A stretch of DNA of 64,000 nt from the NCBI GenBank assembly GCA_039583875.1, contig CM077165.1, positions 65,088,757-65,152,756 on the forward strand, given 5' to 3'. The stretch's first letter is position 1, and the number at the start of each line of letters is the position of its first letter. Below, piece after piece: positions 1-11,005 of the stretch. The notes below the pieces were generated by a model. That model had not been told where the DNA came from and ran no database searches. It was given only the letters and a program-made list of their open reading frames with translations. The DNA is from Platanthera guangdongensis (Eukaryota > Streptophyta > Magnoliopsida > Asparagales > Orchidaceae). The position numbers and the translations under genes are program-made.

Positions 1-1784
1 GGTGGTTCCATCCCTGGTATCTATTCTTAGGCTCTACATAAGTAGGCCTAGCATGATGACCATAGGAAGACTCAATGTCAAACTTATTCATCAGGAAGAT
101 TACCTTCCTAAATGAGGGTTGATCCACGGGTGCCTTCCCCTTTTCTTTGGCGCTATCCTTCCTGGCAGCCTTTCCCTTTCCAGCTACGTGGCCAAGACCA
201 CTACCCTTCTTCTGAGCATAAAACTCATCGATTAGAGGGAGAACAGTCTTCGGCTTGGAGAAACTCTCAACGAGTTTTCTCTCCACCACGAGCTTTTCTT
301 CCAGCTTATCAAGATACTTTTCTTTTAGACTCAGTGTCTCTACAGAGCCCCTGAGTTCCTCTTTCAAGAAGTGGACTTCATCTCTGAGAGGAAGTAATTG
401 TGCAATTTATTCCTTCAGATTAGCTTCCACTGCCTTGAGGGAGGCAATATCTTTTACCTGCTTTCGTACTACCTTACGACATTTGTCGAAATCCTTTAAT
501 AGGTTCTCGTACTAAGCCATCAATTCTGATTCATCCTCATCAGAAGAGTTGTCTTTGTGACCATGAGTGGACGTTTTAGAATCAGAGAGTATGTTATGCA
601 AGTTTACCTTCTCATGGTACTCGGAGTCGCCCATTTCCTCGTCTGAATGTGCAATAAGCCCGAAGTAAGCTTCCTCTTTTTTCTGAGTTTGACACAATCG
701 AGTCACTCTCTCTGAGAGTCTTCATCTTCTTAGCGACGAAGCTCTTTTCTTCTTTTCTTATTCCTTTGAAGGATATCTTTTCTTCCTTCTTGGAACCATC
801 CTTTTTCTTATAAGGACACTCCGCAATCACATGCCCTGTCTTATTACAACAGCAACAAACAATGTTAGAGGAAAAATGTTTGTTCGGTTTCGATTTATAC
901 CTATCCTCATTATTGTATCTTTTTGTCGTTCATTCACCGTCATGTTGTGATCTCCTGGATTCTGAGGAGGATGACTAATTTTTCATTTGTCACCTTTTGC
1001 TCAGCAGTTTCTTGAACTGCTTGGGGGTAAGAGAGAATTCTCCATCCGATAGCTCGGAGCCTGATGTGCTTGGCTTATAGTCTTCTGGAGTGTCAATAGT
1101 TCGTGTCCTTCTGGGTGACACAGCTTTGTACTTTCTCGACCCTTCATCCTTCACAGCCACTGACTTTTCTCTATTGGAAGTTATGTTGCTTTGCTCCTCC
1201 TTTTTCTTGGCATTCATCCGGAGTTCGTAGGAGTGCAAATTTCCAAACAGGTTCTGGGGGTCTATCTCTGGTAGTTTCCCAAATTCCCTAATTGGAACAA
1301 CTTTGGTGTTCCAGTCCTTAGTAAGGGATTTTAGAAATTTATCATTGAGTTTGCCATTAGTAAATGTGCGACCATAGTTCCTGAGGTTGTTAACGATCTT
1401 GAAAACATTTTTGAAGCTGTCAGCAATAGTGCCACTCGGTCCATGCTTAAATGTTGTTTAATCTTGATTCAGTAAAGATCTTCGATTAACTCGAACTTCT
1501 TCAGTCTCTTTCATTAGAACTACTAAGCAATCCCACATCTCCTTGGCAGACTTGCAGTGGAATAAGTTTTGGAGAATAGAGTCGTCCACTACGCTGACAA
1601 TGATGTACTTTGCTTTCTTATCTAAGGAAACCAAGGCAATTTCATCCTTCGTTAAATCCATCATCTTTTGGGAATCTGAATGGCTGGGTTATGATCTGAC
1701 GGTTGTGTAGTAATATGTGGTCCTTCCACTATCTAAAAGATTATTGTATTAGCAGCTTCCCTGAAGAACCGTACTCATTCTTTC
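1..1784 (-). pseudogene. Copia A gag (UBN2-type, CCHC zinc knuckle), degenerate
   Basis: This is the capsid/nucleocapsid polyprotein of element A. On the minus strand one can follow a UBN2/DUF4219-like capsid part at about 1664-1458 (it includes LTKDEIALVSLDKKAK and SAKEMWDCL), a linker at 1238-990, and an intact knuckle CCCCNKTGHVIAEC at about 862-820 (C-x2-C-x4-H-x4-C). An acidic stretch follows at 706-512. The reading runs on to base 1 as PSFRKVIFLMNKF and the residues after it, so gag/pol continues outside the window. The frame is broken by several stops and frameshifts, for example in-frame stops close to the GY1 insertion. It matches the gag of D domain by domain. Confidence 0.8.
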
Positions 1785-3960
1785 TGTAACACCCCATATC
1801 CGTCGCATAACATATAGCAGTAGATCCGGCCGGGGCCCGTCGCCATGTACCACATACAAACCGGGTGGTTACTCAATGGAAACCATCCAAACAATCCAAC
1901 GTCCTACACAGAGTATTCTAGCGGAAGCAATTAAAATTGTTGCATTAATAAAGAACCCAACACTAGCATGAATGTCCACAAATACGCCAAAAGGAATGAA
2001 GTACAAATACACAAGTACTGGCCTTATGGCCTTACAATTATTTTCCTCAAATTACATGTCTTCAAACCTCGGCACGTAGGCCGGCCATACATGAATAAAA
2101 GAAAACACTCAAAATTAGGCCTTCAAGGGCCGGCTCAGCAACTTGGTCTTTAGCCCGCTATTTACTGCTCGGCTCCGCAGCACCTGCAAGCACAATCCAC
2201 CGCAACGGTGTCAAACCAAAGCAACGGTCAGCAATGCTGACCAAATTATAACGATCCCGCCCCAATTCGCGGCGGCGATGCTCCTTCCCTGCACTTTATT
2301 AGCATAACCAAGCAGTATATAAATACATTGCATCACAGACATTGGCGCGTACGGACACACGCTACGTGCTCTCAGGGCACATTCTCGGTGATCACGATCA
2401 AAGTCCGCCGACTCACCACCGTCCCCAGGACGGAAATATCTCGCGAGCAATCTGGCCTTTCTGGCCAATGCCTAAGACCCTCCATCTATGCCAACGGTAA
2501 GTTCCAAGTAACTTTAGGTCTCTTTAACCGAATGACATAGATTGGGTACGATTCCACCTGACCCGTTGCTCACACCGCAACGTCAATTAAGTCGTCTGCG
2601 CGGGTCAAGCTTCCCCGAGTCCCGTATCTCCCATACAATCACATAACCCAATTATGTTCAGGTTGGCTCCTCGGCCACCATGTTGGAAGAACCATGCATC
2701 TGCCTAGTTTTCTGGGTGCACCTTGGAGTTAATCCCCAAGGCTCCCTGTTGCAATCAACCACGTAGAAAACCAAAAAAAAAACAAACATTCACACGGAGT
2801 CTTCTCCGGCCATTTATGCAATGCAACATCACCGATCCAGACCAACTTGTCCGTCTAGGCTTCACACATCATGCATATATCCGTTCTCGATTACAGACTG
2901 TACATGTACACAATGGGGACTATTCATGTATACCTGAAGGAACGCCTCAAACTCACCCCAAACTCGCGAGAGCGGGCTTCCCTATGCAAAAGAAGTAGAG
3001 CTTCACATGCTCAAGTAGAGAATCGTTACCCTAGCGTTTTTCCTTGGAACCAAGGAAATATAAGCGGATGAAAAGCACCACACTCTCCTTGCCTCCGTAG
3101 ATCCAAAGTCGGTTTGCGATTTGGAGCTCCGAAGCTCGGCCGGTGACCGTATCTAGGCTTCTTCTTCCTCCTTTGATCTCCCCTCTCAATAGACTTAGAA
3201 AGAGAACCACTTAAGTGAAATGAGGGTTTCAAAGGCCCAATCCCGGGTATATCCTAGTAGGAACAACCCCCAACAGTCGGATCCCAAAATAAGGAAACGA
3301 ACGGCTACAATCCGTAGCTGAAATGTAAAACCTGGGCCGAACACGGCCTGCGACACGCCTGTGTCCAGGGCCGTGTACCTCAATCGCCATCAAAATCGAC
3401 GCGTCTCGAAAAATACACGGACATCCAACATGCCCGTGTTCGACCTAACACGACCGTGTCAGCCAGTACACCCCCGTGTTCCCGGGCGTGTTCCCCCATC
3501 AACACAGGACCAACACCATTCTGAGACTCACACGGGTCTTGGACACGCCCTTGTCCTATTTGACACGCCCGTGTCAAACCCGAATACGCCTGAGCTCTAG
3601 GCTGTGTTCACTGTCTCGACACTTCGTCGAGTGCAGTTCGTCAAACACCCGACACGACTCGGGACACGCCCGTGTCCTAGGCCGTATTCTCTGTCTCAAC
3701 ACATCGTCGAGCGAAATGTCTACTTCCCGGGCCGATCATCGACACGAGCTCGACACGCCCTGAGACACGCCCGTATCTCAGGCCGTGTTCACTGCTCGAT
3801 GATCGTCGATTCCAAAATTCATCGACCACTCGGCCAAATCGTCGACTCGAGCCTGACACGCCCTGGGACACGCCCGTGTCCCAGGCCGTGTGCCCACTGC
3901 CAAATTCCAAATTTGGCCCAAAATGCCTCCCGTCACTCTTTTGAGTTTCGGGGCGTTACA
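1785..3960 (-). repeat. 3' LTR of GY1
   Basis: A 2176-bp LTR with TG...CA ends. It matches 8552-10725 along its whole length. It contains the ACACGCCCGTGT palindrome array at about 3337-3895, close to the U3 start on the minus strand. A possible TATA-like TTATATTT lies on the minus strand around 3055-3062. Confidence 0.93.
3337..3895. repeat. CpG-palindrome array in the GY1 3' LTR (ACACGCCCGTGT words)
   Basis: Variants of GACACGCCCGTGTC and GGACACGGGCGTGTCC-like words recur many times in about 560 bp (for example 3363, 3432, 3480, 3546, 3668, 3765, 3866), mixed with TCGTCGA and CTCGACACG words. Being near-palindromic, they read almost the same on both strands. The array is in U3. Confidence 0.85.
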
Positions 3961-3975
3961 ACTCTCCCCCTCTTA
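3961..3975 (-). promoter_or_regulatory. Polypurine tract of GY1
   Basis: The minus strand reads AAGAGGGGGAGAGT directly before the 3' LTR start. It is the primer for plus-strand DNA synthesis in LTR retrotransposons. Confidence 0.85.
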
Positions 3976-4021
3976 AAAGAATTTTGTCCTCGAAATTACA
4001 TAAAGGAAAGAAACATAAAAC

Positions 4022-7000
4022 TTAAACGGTACCTGAGTGAAACAACTCGGGGTACTCCTCAAGCATAGTCTGCTCTCGCTCCCAAGAGAGCTCCTCCCGA
4101 CCGCAATTGTCCAAATGGATCTTGACCATCCTGATCTCTTTATTACGTAGCCACTTGACTTTCGAGTCCTCAATATGTACGGGCTTGACCTTCGTCGTCA
4201 ACCCACTATCAACAGGCACTTGATCGATCATGATCACTTGTGTAGGCTCTTGCACCGCCTTCCATAGCACTGATATATGGAATACATCATGTAGACCACT
4301 AAGCTCCAGAAGCTCAAATGGTCCAAGGTACCTTGGGCTTAGCTTCTTCAAGCGCCGCATCCGCGAGACACCCTTGAATGGTTTGATCTTCAAGTACACC
4401 CAATCGCCAACAGCGAACTCGACGTTCCTGTGATTGGCATTATAGTACTAAGCCTGGCGGTCATGAGCGATTAGCAACCTCTGCCGAATGGTTCTCACCA
4501 AAGAAGTAGCATCATCCACCTCTAGTCGCTTATACAGCCTTGATTCACCCGTTTCCAGCCAGGACAACGGCGTGCGACATTTTCTACCATAAAGTACCTC
4601 GAAGGATGCCATTTGAATGCTTGCCTGGTAGCTATTATTGTAAGAGAATTCCACCAAGTATAGGTGATCTTCCCATTTCTTTCCAAAGTCCAGGATACAC
4701 ATGCGAAGCAAGTCTTCCATTGTCCTATTGACCCTCTCGGTCTGCCCATCCATTTGCGGATGAAAGGCTGTGCTAAAACCCAGCTTTGTTCCCAACATCT
4801 GCTGCACCAGCCTCTAATCATTGGACGTGAACCACCCATCTCGGTCACTCACGATGCTGCGTGGCACACCATGAAGCCGTACAATATTATCCACATATAG
4901 CTTTGCCAATTTCTCAACCGGATCATCCTTCCTATGCGGAATGAAATGCGACACCTTCGTTAGATGATCTACGACCACCCAAATGGCATCGTTCCCCTTT
5001 TTCGACCTTGGCAACCAATGCGCAAAGTCCATAGTAATGTCATCAAACTTCCACTCCGGAATAGGCAAGGATTTCAAGAATCCTCCCGGCTTTTGGCATT
5101 CTGCCTTCACCAAGGCGCAACTTTGACACTTCGGCATGTAGAGTGCCACATCCTTTTTCAGTTCTGGCCACCAGAACAATTTCTTAACATCATGGTACAT
5201 CTTCGTGCTCCCCGGGTGAATTGAGTACTTGGTATGATGCGCCTCGTACAATAATTCCACCCGCAAGTTGCCCACATTTGGGACGCACAGACGACCGTCT
5301 TTCCAAAGTAACCCGTCATCCACAACAAATTTGGAATTTGACCCATCCAGAGCTTCAACCTTGATCTACTTCATGTGGCCATCCATATCCAAAGCTTGCC
5401 GAATCCGATCAGCCAGATCAAATTGGACTTCATTCCAATTAAATAATGCTTCAGCACTTGAATGCTTGTCTACGCAAGAGATCTCCAATGCCTCTAACTC
5501 TCGAACCAACCGCTCATCATGGACCGACAGCCAATTGGCTTGAGCTGGGGCCCGACGACTCAACAAGTCCGCAACCGTATTGCCTTTACCAAGCACGTAG
5601 TGGATCTTGAATGTATAGTCCCCCAGAAACTCTATCCACCTACGCTGCCGCATGTTCAGATCTTTCTGATCCAGCAAATACTTCAGGCTCTTGTGATCGG
5701 TATAGATATCAACCCTTACCCCATACAAGTAGTGCCTCCACAGCTTCAAGGCAAAAATCACGGCCGCTAACTCCAAGTCTTGGACCGGATAATTCCTCTC
5801 GTGCACTTTCAGTTGTCTCGAGCCATACCCTATATCGCTTCCATATTGCAGTAGCACGCAACCCAAACCACTGCCAGAAGAATCGCTATAAATCTCATAA
5901 CCTTCTGTCCCACTCGGCGAACTCAACACATGTGCCGTGCTCAACCGACATTTCAACTCCTCAAAGCTCTCGCGCACTTCGACGTCCAAACGAACTTCTG
6001 CTCCTTCCTCGTCAAAGTAGTGAGAGGTAACACTATCCGCGAGAAGTTCTCTACGAAGAGCCTATAATAGCCGGCAAGCCCCATAAAGCTCCGGAATTCT
6101 GCTACTGTAGAAAGCTCAGACCACTCTCGTATGACAATAATCTTTGCCGGATCCACTGCAATACCTTCCCCACTCACTATATGACCGAGGAACGCCACTG
6201 AGGACAACCAAAACTCGCACTTGGAGAACTTGGCGTACAATTGTTTCCTCCTTAGCATCTCCAAAACCAAATGAAGATGCCTGAAGTGATCTTTATCACT
6301 CTACGAGTACACCAAAATATCGTCGCTGAAGACGATCACAAAATGGTCCAAGTACTCCCTGAACGTCCGGTTCATCAAATCCATGAACACTAACGCCGCA
6401 TTCGTCAGCCCAAACGGCATGACCGTAAACTCATAATGCCTGTATCTTGTACTGAACGCTGTCTTAGGGATATCAATCTCCCTTATCCTCAGCTGATAGT
6501 AACCAGACTTGAGATCCAACTTAGAGTACACCGTCGACCCGACCAACTAATCAAAAAGATCATCGATCCTTGGGATTGGGTACTTGTTCTTTTCCGTTAG
6601 CTTGTTTAACTCCTGATAATCAATACAAAGTCTCAAGCTCCCGTCCTTATTCTTAACAAAGAGGTCCGGTGCTCTCCATGGCGACGAACTTGGATGCACA
6701 AACCCTTGCTCCAATAAATCCTGAAGTTGCACCTTCAGTTTCGCCATTTCTTTAGGAGCAAGCTGATACGGGGATCGTGACACAGGTTTCGCACCTGGCA
6801 CTAGCTCAATCGTGAAATCTATCTCCCGTTGAGGCGGGGCTCTAGGAAGATCGCTAGGGAACACATCTGGGTACTCCGATACCACTGAAATACTATACAA
6901 CGTAGGCTTCAGCTTTGCAACCTCCACTAGTGTAAAGAACAACTCTACACCAGCATGAACCGCCTTCACCACCTGAAGAGCAGACATCAATGTCTTGCTC

Positions 7001-7176
7001 GACCCTTTCAAGCCCGTAAAAGTCATCTCACGACCTGTTCCCAACTTGAATTCCTTGCGATTTTGATCAACGTATGCTTGCTGCTCTGAGAGCCAGTCAA
7101 TATCAAAGATCACGTCGAGCTCCCCTAGTGTTAGTAACGACACTTGTAATTCAAAGTCTTGACTCCCAGACCACAC
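4022..7176 (-). pseudogene. GY1 pol: protease end, RT, RNase H, integrase, chromodomain
   Basis: On the minus strand, 7176-6547 holds the end of the protease ([17 protein letters not shown]) and the RT start with the tether [12 protein letters not shown]. At 6546-6301 is RT with FSDDILVYS, catalytic DD present. At 6270-5953 is the RT thumb and at 5989-5366 is RNase H (EIYSDSSGSGLGCVLLQ). At 5323-4814 is the integrase zinc part plus the first two acidic residues (TMDF, SDRD), and at 4807-4448 is the third (DGQTERVNRT). At 4399-4022 is the integrase C-terminus and chromodomain (KWLRNKEIRMVKIHLDN, ending EEYPELF). In-frame stops fall near 6546, 6300, 5355, 4810 and 4445, and one frameshift near 5980. 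The DSG/DTG active site of the protease is not visible upstream (7177-7440). Confidence 0.92.
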
Positions 7177-7439
7177 CTAAGTGCAACAGATTCTACCCGC
7201 ACGCATTGAGCACCATTGGACCATAACACATACAATTTGTCTCATACCATCGAAGGAGGTACTCCGACGCGTAATATAATTCCTAAATAAAGGAATGCGA
7301 AGCTTCATTTACATGAACGGTGCTCTCGCCGGATAAACAAAAATCAGAACAAAACTTAGCACAAGTAGTTCTAAGCTAACATGCACAAGGGCGATAAGTA
7401 TTTAAGGTTAAACTGCTGTAACTTTAAACCATACCTGTC

Positions 7440-8325
7440 CTCACGGTGGTGTGCTTTCTCTCGGACTTTAGGCAACCACGGGCATAATGCCCCGACTCCC
7501 CATAGTTATAACATGCGCCCGGGGTTTGGACTGTAGATTACCACAAAGCACCGAGAGGAGGGGCTAGACCCAAAGTCCTAGCCTTCTTATACCACCTACG
7601 ATATCCAGACTTTGGGGTGTTCAACATTTTGAATGCCTTTTCTTTTGCACTAAAGTCGTCAACTACTCCTGACATAGCTTTCTTAGTCTTCTGAGCACCA
7701 TTCCAACACTCTCGGGCAAAGTGTCCTTTCTTTCCACAAGTATGACAAGTATAAGTAGCTTTACTAGTCAATGTTATAGCCCCCTTCTCCAGCATTCTGC
7801 TGGATGCAGCTCTTATGGGGCTTGCATAGTTTGACACCATGGTAGCTCGCATCGGGAGTGTCTTCCTCAAGTCTACTTCCAAAGATCTAGCTGACTCCAC
7901 CAAGGCTCGGAATCCCAATAATTTTGGTCCCAGCAGTAGGATTCGCAGCTTGCCACGCAGATCATTATAAAATCTATCGACTATAGCCTGTTGTTCTCCA
8001 ACTCAAAGCATGGGTAGCGGCTTATTATAAGAAATGCTTGCAAATATACGTCAACTGAGTGCGCTCCCTGTACTAAACGCATGTTCAGCTGCTGCACCGA
8101 TGGTCTACCAAATGTCATCTGCTCCATCACGCCACCAGGCATTGAAGTCATAACAGGGGCACAGGGTTGTACATTTCTACCATGTTGTGCATTACTCACA
8201 ACGAACACCGCTTCAACTATCCTTCTTACGGTTTCAGACGAAGGAGGGGTCTCAAACACCTCACCGGGTGCACTATACTCCGCAGAAACCGGACTTTCTG
8301 GCGGCCCAGCACCGCTTCTGGTCAC
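7440..8325 (-). pseudogene. GY1 gag with two zinc knuckles and a missing capsid segment
   Basis: The minus-strand start at 8325 gives MTRSGAGPPESPV. The capsid end is recognisable (LVQGAHSVDVYLQAF and SRYPCFELENNRL, then LIVDRFYNDLRGKLR after a stop near 7981). The first knuckle, CHTCGKKGHFAREC, is intact at about 7755-7712. The second, CYNYGESGHYARGC at about 7515-7470, has Tyr in place of the second Cys. The usual capsid region before LVQGAHSV seems to be missing between about 8100 and 8060, so gag is shorter than in typical Tekay elements. The region 7177-7440 downstream should hold the protease active site but shows no recognisable motif. Bases 8326-8537 are leader. Confidence 0.8.
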
Positions 8326-8537
8326 CTATAGTTGTACAAAACACCGTTAGGCGACCAAGCAAAATTGCAAAATGCAATTATATGAACACGCAGATTCCTC
8401 AGACACGTGTATTTTCATTCCTAAGTGGACATTCATGGGTTTTATTGTTGTTATAATGATGACGCACACACAGGTGCTCACCACCCATTAAAAAGAATTC
8501 GTCGACGAATTCATTTTTAGCCCGACCGAAACCAGTA

Positions 8538-8548
8538 GTCTGATACCA
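8538..8548 (-). promoter_or_regulatory. Primer-binding site of GY1
   Basis: The minus strand reads TGGTATCAGAC, complementary to initiator tRNA-Met apart from the last bases, three bases past the 5' LTR end. Confidence 0.85.
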
Positions 8549-8551
8549 AAT

Positions 8552-10725
8552 TGTAACACCCACTATCTGTCGCATAGCATATAGCAGTAGGTCCGGCCTG
8601 GGCCCGACGCCATATACCACAGACAGACCGAGTGGTTACTCAATGGAAACCATCCAACCAATCCAACATCCTACACAGAGCATTCTAGCGGAAGAAATTA
8701 AAATTGTTGCATTAATAAAGAACCCAACACTAGCATGAATGTCTACTAATACGCCAAAAGGAATGAAGTACAAATACATAAGTACTAGCCTTATGGAATT
8801 ACAATTGTTTTCCTCAAATTACATTTCTTCAAACCTCGGCACGCAGGACGACCATACATCAATAAACAAAAACACTCAAAATTAGGCCTTCAAGGGCCAG
8901 CTCACCAACTTGGGCTTTAGCCCACTATTTACCGCTCGGCTCCGCAGCACCTGCAAGCACAATCCACCGCAACGGTGGCAAACTAAAGTAACAGTCAGCA
9001 ATGGTGACCAAATTATAATGATCTCGCCCCACATTCTGGGCGGCGATGCTCCTTCCCCGCTCTTTATTAACATAACCAAGCAGTATATAAATACATTACA
9101 TCACAGGCCTTGGCACGCAAGACCACACGCCCCGTGCTCTAAGGGCACATTCTCGGTGATCACGGTCAAAGTCCGCCGAATCACCACCACCCCCAGGATG
9201 GCAATATCTCGTGAGCAATCTGGTCTTTCTGGCCACTGCCTAAGACCCTCCATCTATGCCAACGGTAAGTTCTAAGTAACTTTAGGTCTCTTTAACCGAA
9301 CGACATTGATTGGGTATGGTTCCAACTAACCCGTTGCTCACACCGCAACGTCAATTAAGTCATTTGCGCAGGTCAAGCTTCCCCGAGTCCCGTATCTCCC
9401 ATACAATCACATAACCCAGTTATGTTCAGGTTGGCTCCCCGACCACCATGTTGGCAGAACCACACATCTGTACAGTTTTCCGAGTGCACCTTGGAGTTAA
9501 TCCCCAAGGCTCCCTGTTGCAATCTACCACGTAGAAAACCCTAAAAACCAACATTCGTAGCGAGTCTTCTCCGGTCATTTATGCAATGCAAAATCACCGA
9601 TCCAGACCAACTTGTCTGGGTAGGCTTCACCATCATGCCTATATCTATTCTCGATTACGGACTCTACATGTACACAATGGGGACTATTCATGTCTACCAG
9701 AAGGAACGCCTCAAACTCACCGCAAACTCACGAGAGCGGGCTTCCCTATGCAAAAGAAGTAGAGATTCACATGCTCAAGTACAGAATCGTTACCATAGCA
9801 TTCTTCCTTGGTGCCATGGAAATATAAGCGGATGAAAAGCACTGCACTCTCCTTGCCTCCGTAGATCCGAAGTCGGTTCGCGATTTGGAGCTCCGAAGCT
9901 ACGCCGGTGACCGGATCTAGGCTTCTTATTCCTCCTTTGCTCTCCCCTCTCTATATACTTAGAAAGTGAACCACTCAAGTGAAATGAGGTTTTCAAAGGC
10001 CCAATCCCGGGTATATCCTAGTAGGAACAACCACCAATCGTCGGATCCCAAAATAAGGAAACGAACGTCTACGATCCGTAGCTGAAATGTAAAACCTGGG
10101 CCGAACACGGCCTGCGACACGCCCGTGTCCAGGGTCGTGTCCCTCATTCGCTGTCAAAATCTATGTGTCTCGAAAAACAAACGTTCATCCAACACGCCCG
10201 TGTTTGACCTGACACGCCCATGTCAGCCAGTACACGCCTGTGTTCTCGGGCGTGTTCCCCCATCAACACAGGACCAACACAAACCCGAGACTCACACGGG
10301 TCTTGGACACGCCCGTGTCCTATTTGACACGCCCGTGTCAAATCCAAACACGCCTGGGCTCCAGGCCGTGTTCACTGTCTCGACACTTCATCGAGTGTAG
10401 TTCGTCGAACACCCGACACGGCCCTGGACACGCCCGTGTCCTAGGCCGTGTTCCCTGTCTCGACACATTGTCGATCAAAAATGTCGACTTCCCGGGCCGA
10501 TCGTCGACACGAGCTCAACATGCCCTGAGACACACACGTGTATCAGGCCGTGTTCGCTGCCCGACGATCGTCGATTAAAAAATTCGTCGACCTCTCGGCC
10601 AAATCGTCGACTCGAGCCTGACACGCCCCGGGACACGGCTGTTTCCCAAGCCGTGTGCCCCCTGCCAAATTCCAAATTTGGCCCAAAATGCCTCCCGTCG
10701 CTCTTTTGAGTTTCGGGGCGTTACA
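8552..10725 (-). repeat. 5' LTR of GY1
   Basis: A 2174-bp LTR, partner of 1785-3960. It ends (minus strand) GGGTGTTACA just before the primer-binding site. The open frames seen inside it on either strand come from palindromic GC-rich repeats and not from genes. Confidence 0.93.
10101..10660. repeat. CpG-palindrome array in the GY1 5' LTR
   Basis: This is the same array as in the other LTR, with words such as ACACGCCCGTGTC at about 10117, 10191, 10309, 10325 and 10428. Several copies differ from the 3' LTR by C/T or G/A changes, the pattern expected from decay of methylated CpG. Confidence 0.85.
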
Positions 10726-10798
10726 CTTTCCACATGGGAAAGTTTTCTTCAGTGCACACCGGTAGCATCATATATAAAATGTCTTCGCTTCTGTCCAT
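10726..10798 (-). pseudogene. Copia A gag N-terminus, cut off from the rest by GY1
   Basis: The ATG at 10798-10796 (minus) opens MDRSEDILYMMLPVCTEE and continues through NFPMWK up to the GY1 insertion point. The LPVC...F-x-W-K pattern is the usual start of UBN2-type copia gag proteins; D has LPICRKEIFGIWKERV. The next codons are found at 1784 and below, after the CTTTC duplication. The start lies about 75 bp downstream of the primer-binding site, as expected for a copia leader. Confidence 0.8.
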
Positions 10799-10872
10799 AG
10801 TAAATTTGCTAAATCTCTAAATGCTAGATCAGGGATCTTGTTCAAGGTGTTAGCCTTATCGAACAAAATGCC

Positions 10873-10883
10873 CTCTGATACCA
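10873..10883 (-). promoter_or_regulatory. Primer-binding site of copia A (initiator tRNA-Met type)
   Basis: The minus strand reads TGGTATCAGAG, the usual plant copia complement to the 3' end of initiator tRNA-Met. It lies two bases downstream of the LTR end (TTTCA) at 10886. Confidence 0.85.
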
Positions 10884-10885
10884 AT

Positions 10886-11005
10886 TGAAAGTATCTAGTG
10901 TCTACCTAAATCACCTAGAGCGGGGTGAATACATGATGTTTGTGTCTTTATGCGTAATAAAAAGTATCTAAAAATCAAGCATACAAACACAAAGATTTTA
11001 TAGTG
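10886..11005 (-). repeat. 5' LTR of copia A, U5 end (left piece)
   Basis: Read on the minus strand this ends ACTTTCA directly before the primer-binding site and contains TATTCACCCCGCTCTAG, the C-tract/CTCTAG signature that most copia LTRs here carry near their end. It is cut by B at 11006. Bases 11001-11005 (TAGTG) are one copy of B's target-site duplication. Confidence 0.85.

Larger units (their letters stand above)
1785..10725 (-). mobile_element. Ty3/gypsy chromovirus GY1 (Tekay/Del-like), complete with TSD
   Basis: This is an 8.9-kb element on the minus strand with LTRs at 10725-8552 (5') and 3960-1785 (3'). Plus-strand termini are TGTAACACCC and GGGGCGTTACA. It is flanked by a perfect CTTTC duplication (1780-1784 and 10726-10730). 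A PBS at 8538-8548 and a polypurine tract at 3961-3975 are in place. Domain order is gag, protease, RT, RNase H, integrase, chromodomain, that is chromovirus order. The LTRs differ at about 15 of the first 155 positions, so it is not a recent insertion. Many stops make it inactive. Confidence 0.95.

Noticed and set aside
3361..4068. Plus-strand frames of 79-154 residues in the GY1 LTR
   Set aside because: They lie in GC-rich palindromic repeats of an LTR, opposite to the element's coding strand; no domain is visible.
5366..6030. Plus-strand frames opposite GY1 RNase H (for example 5611-6030)
   Set aside because: Antisense shadows of well-supported pol domains on the minus strand.
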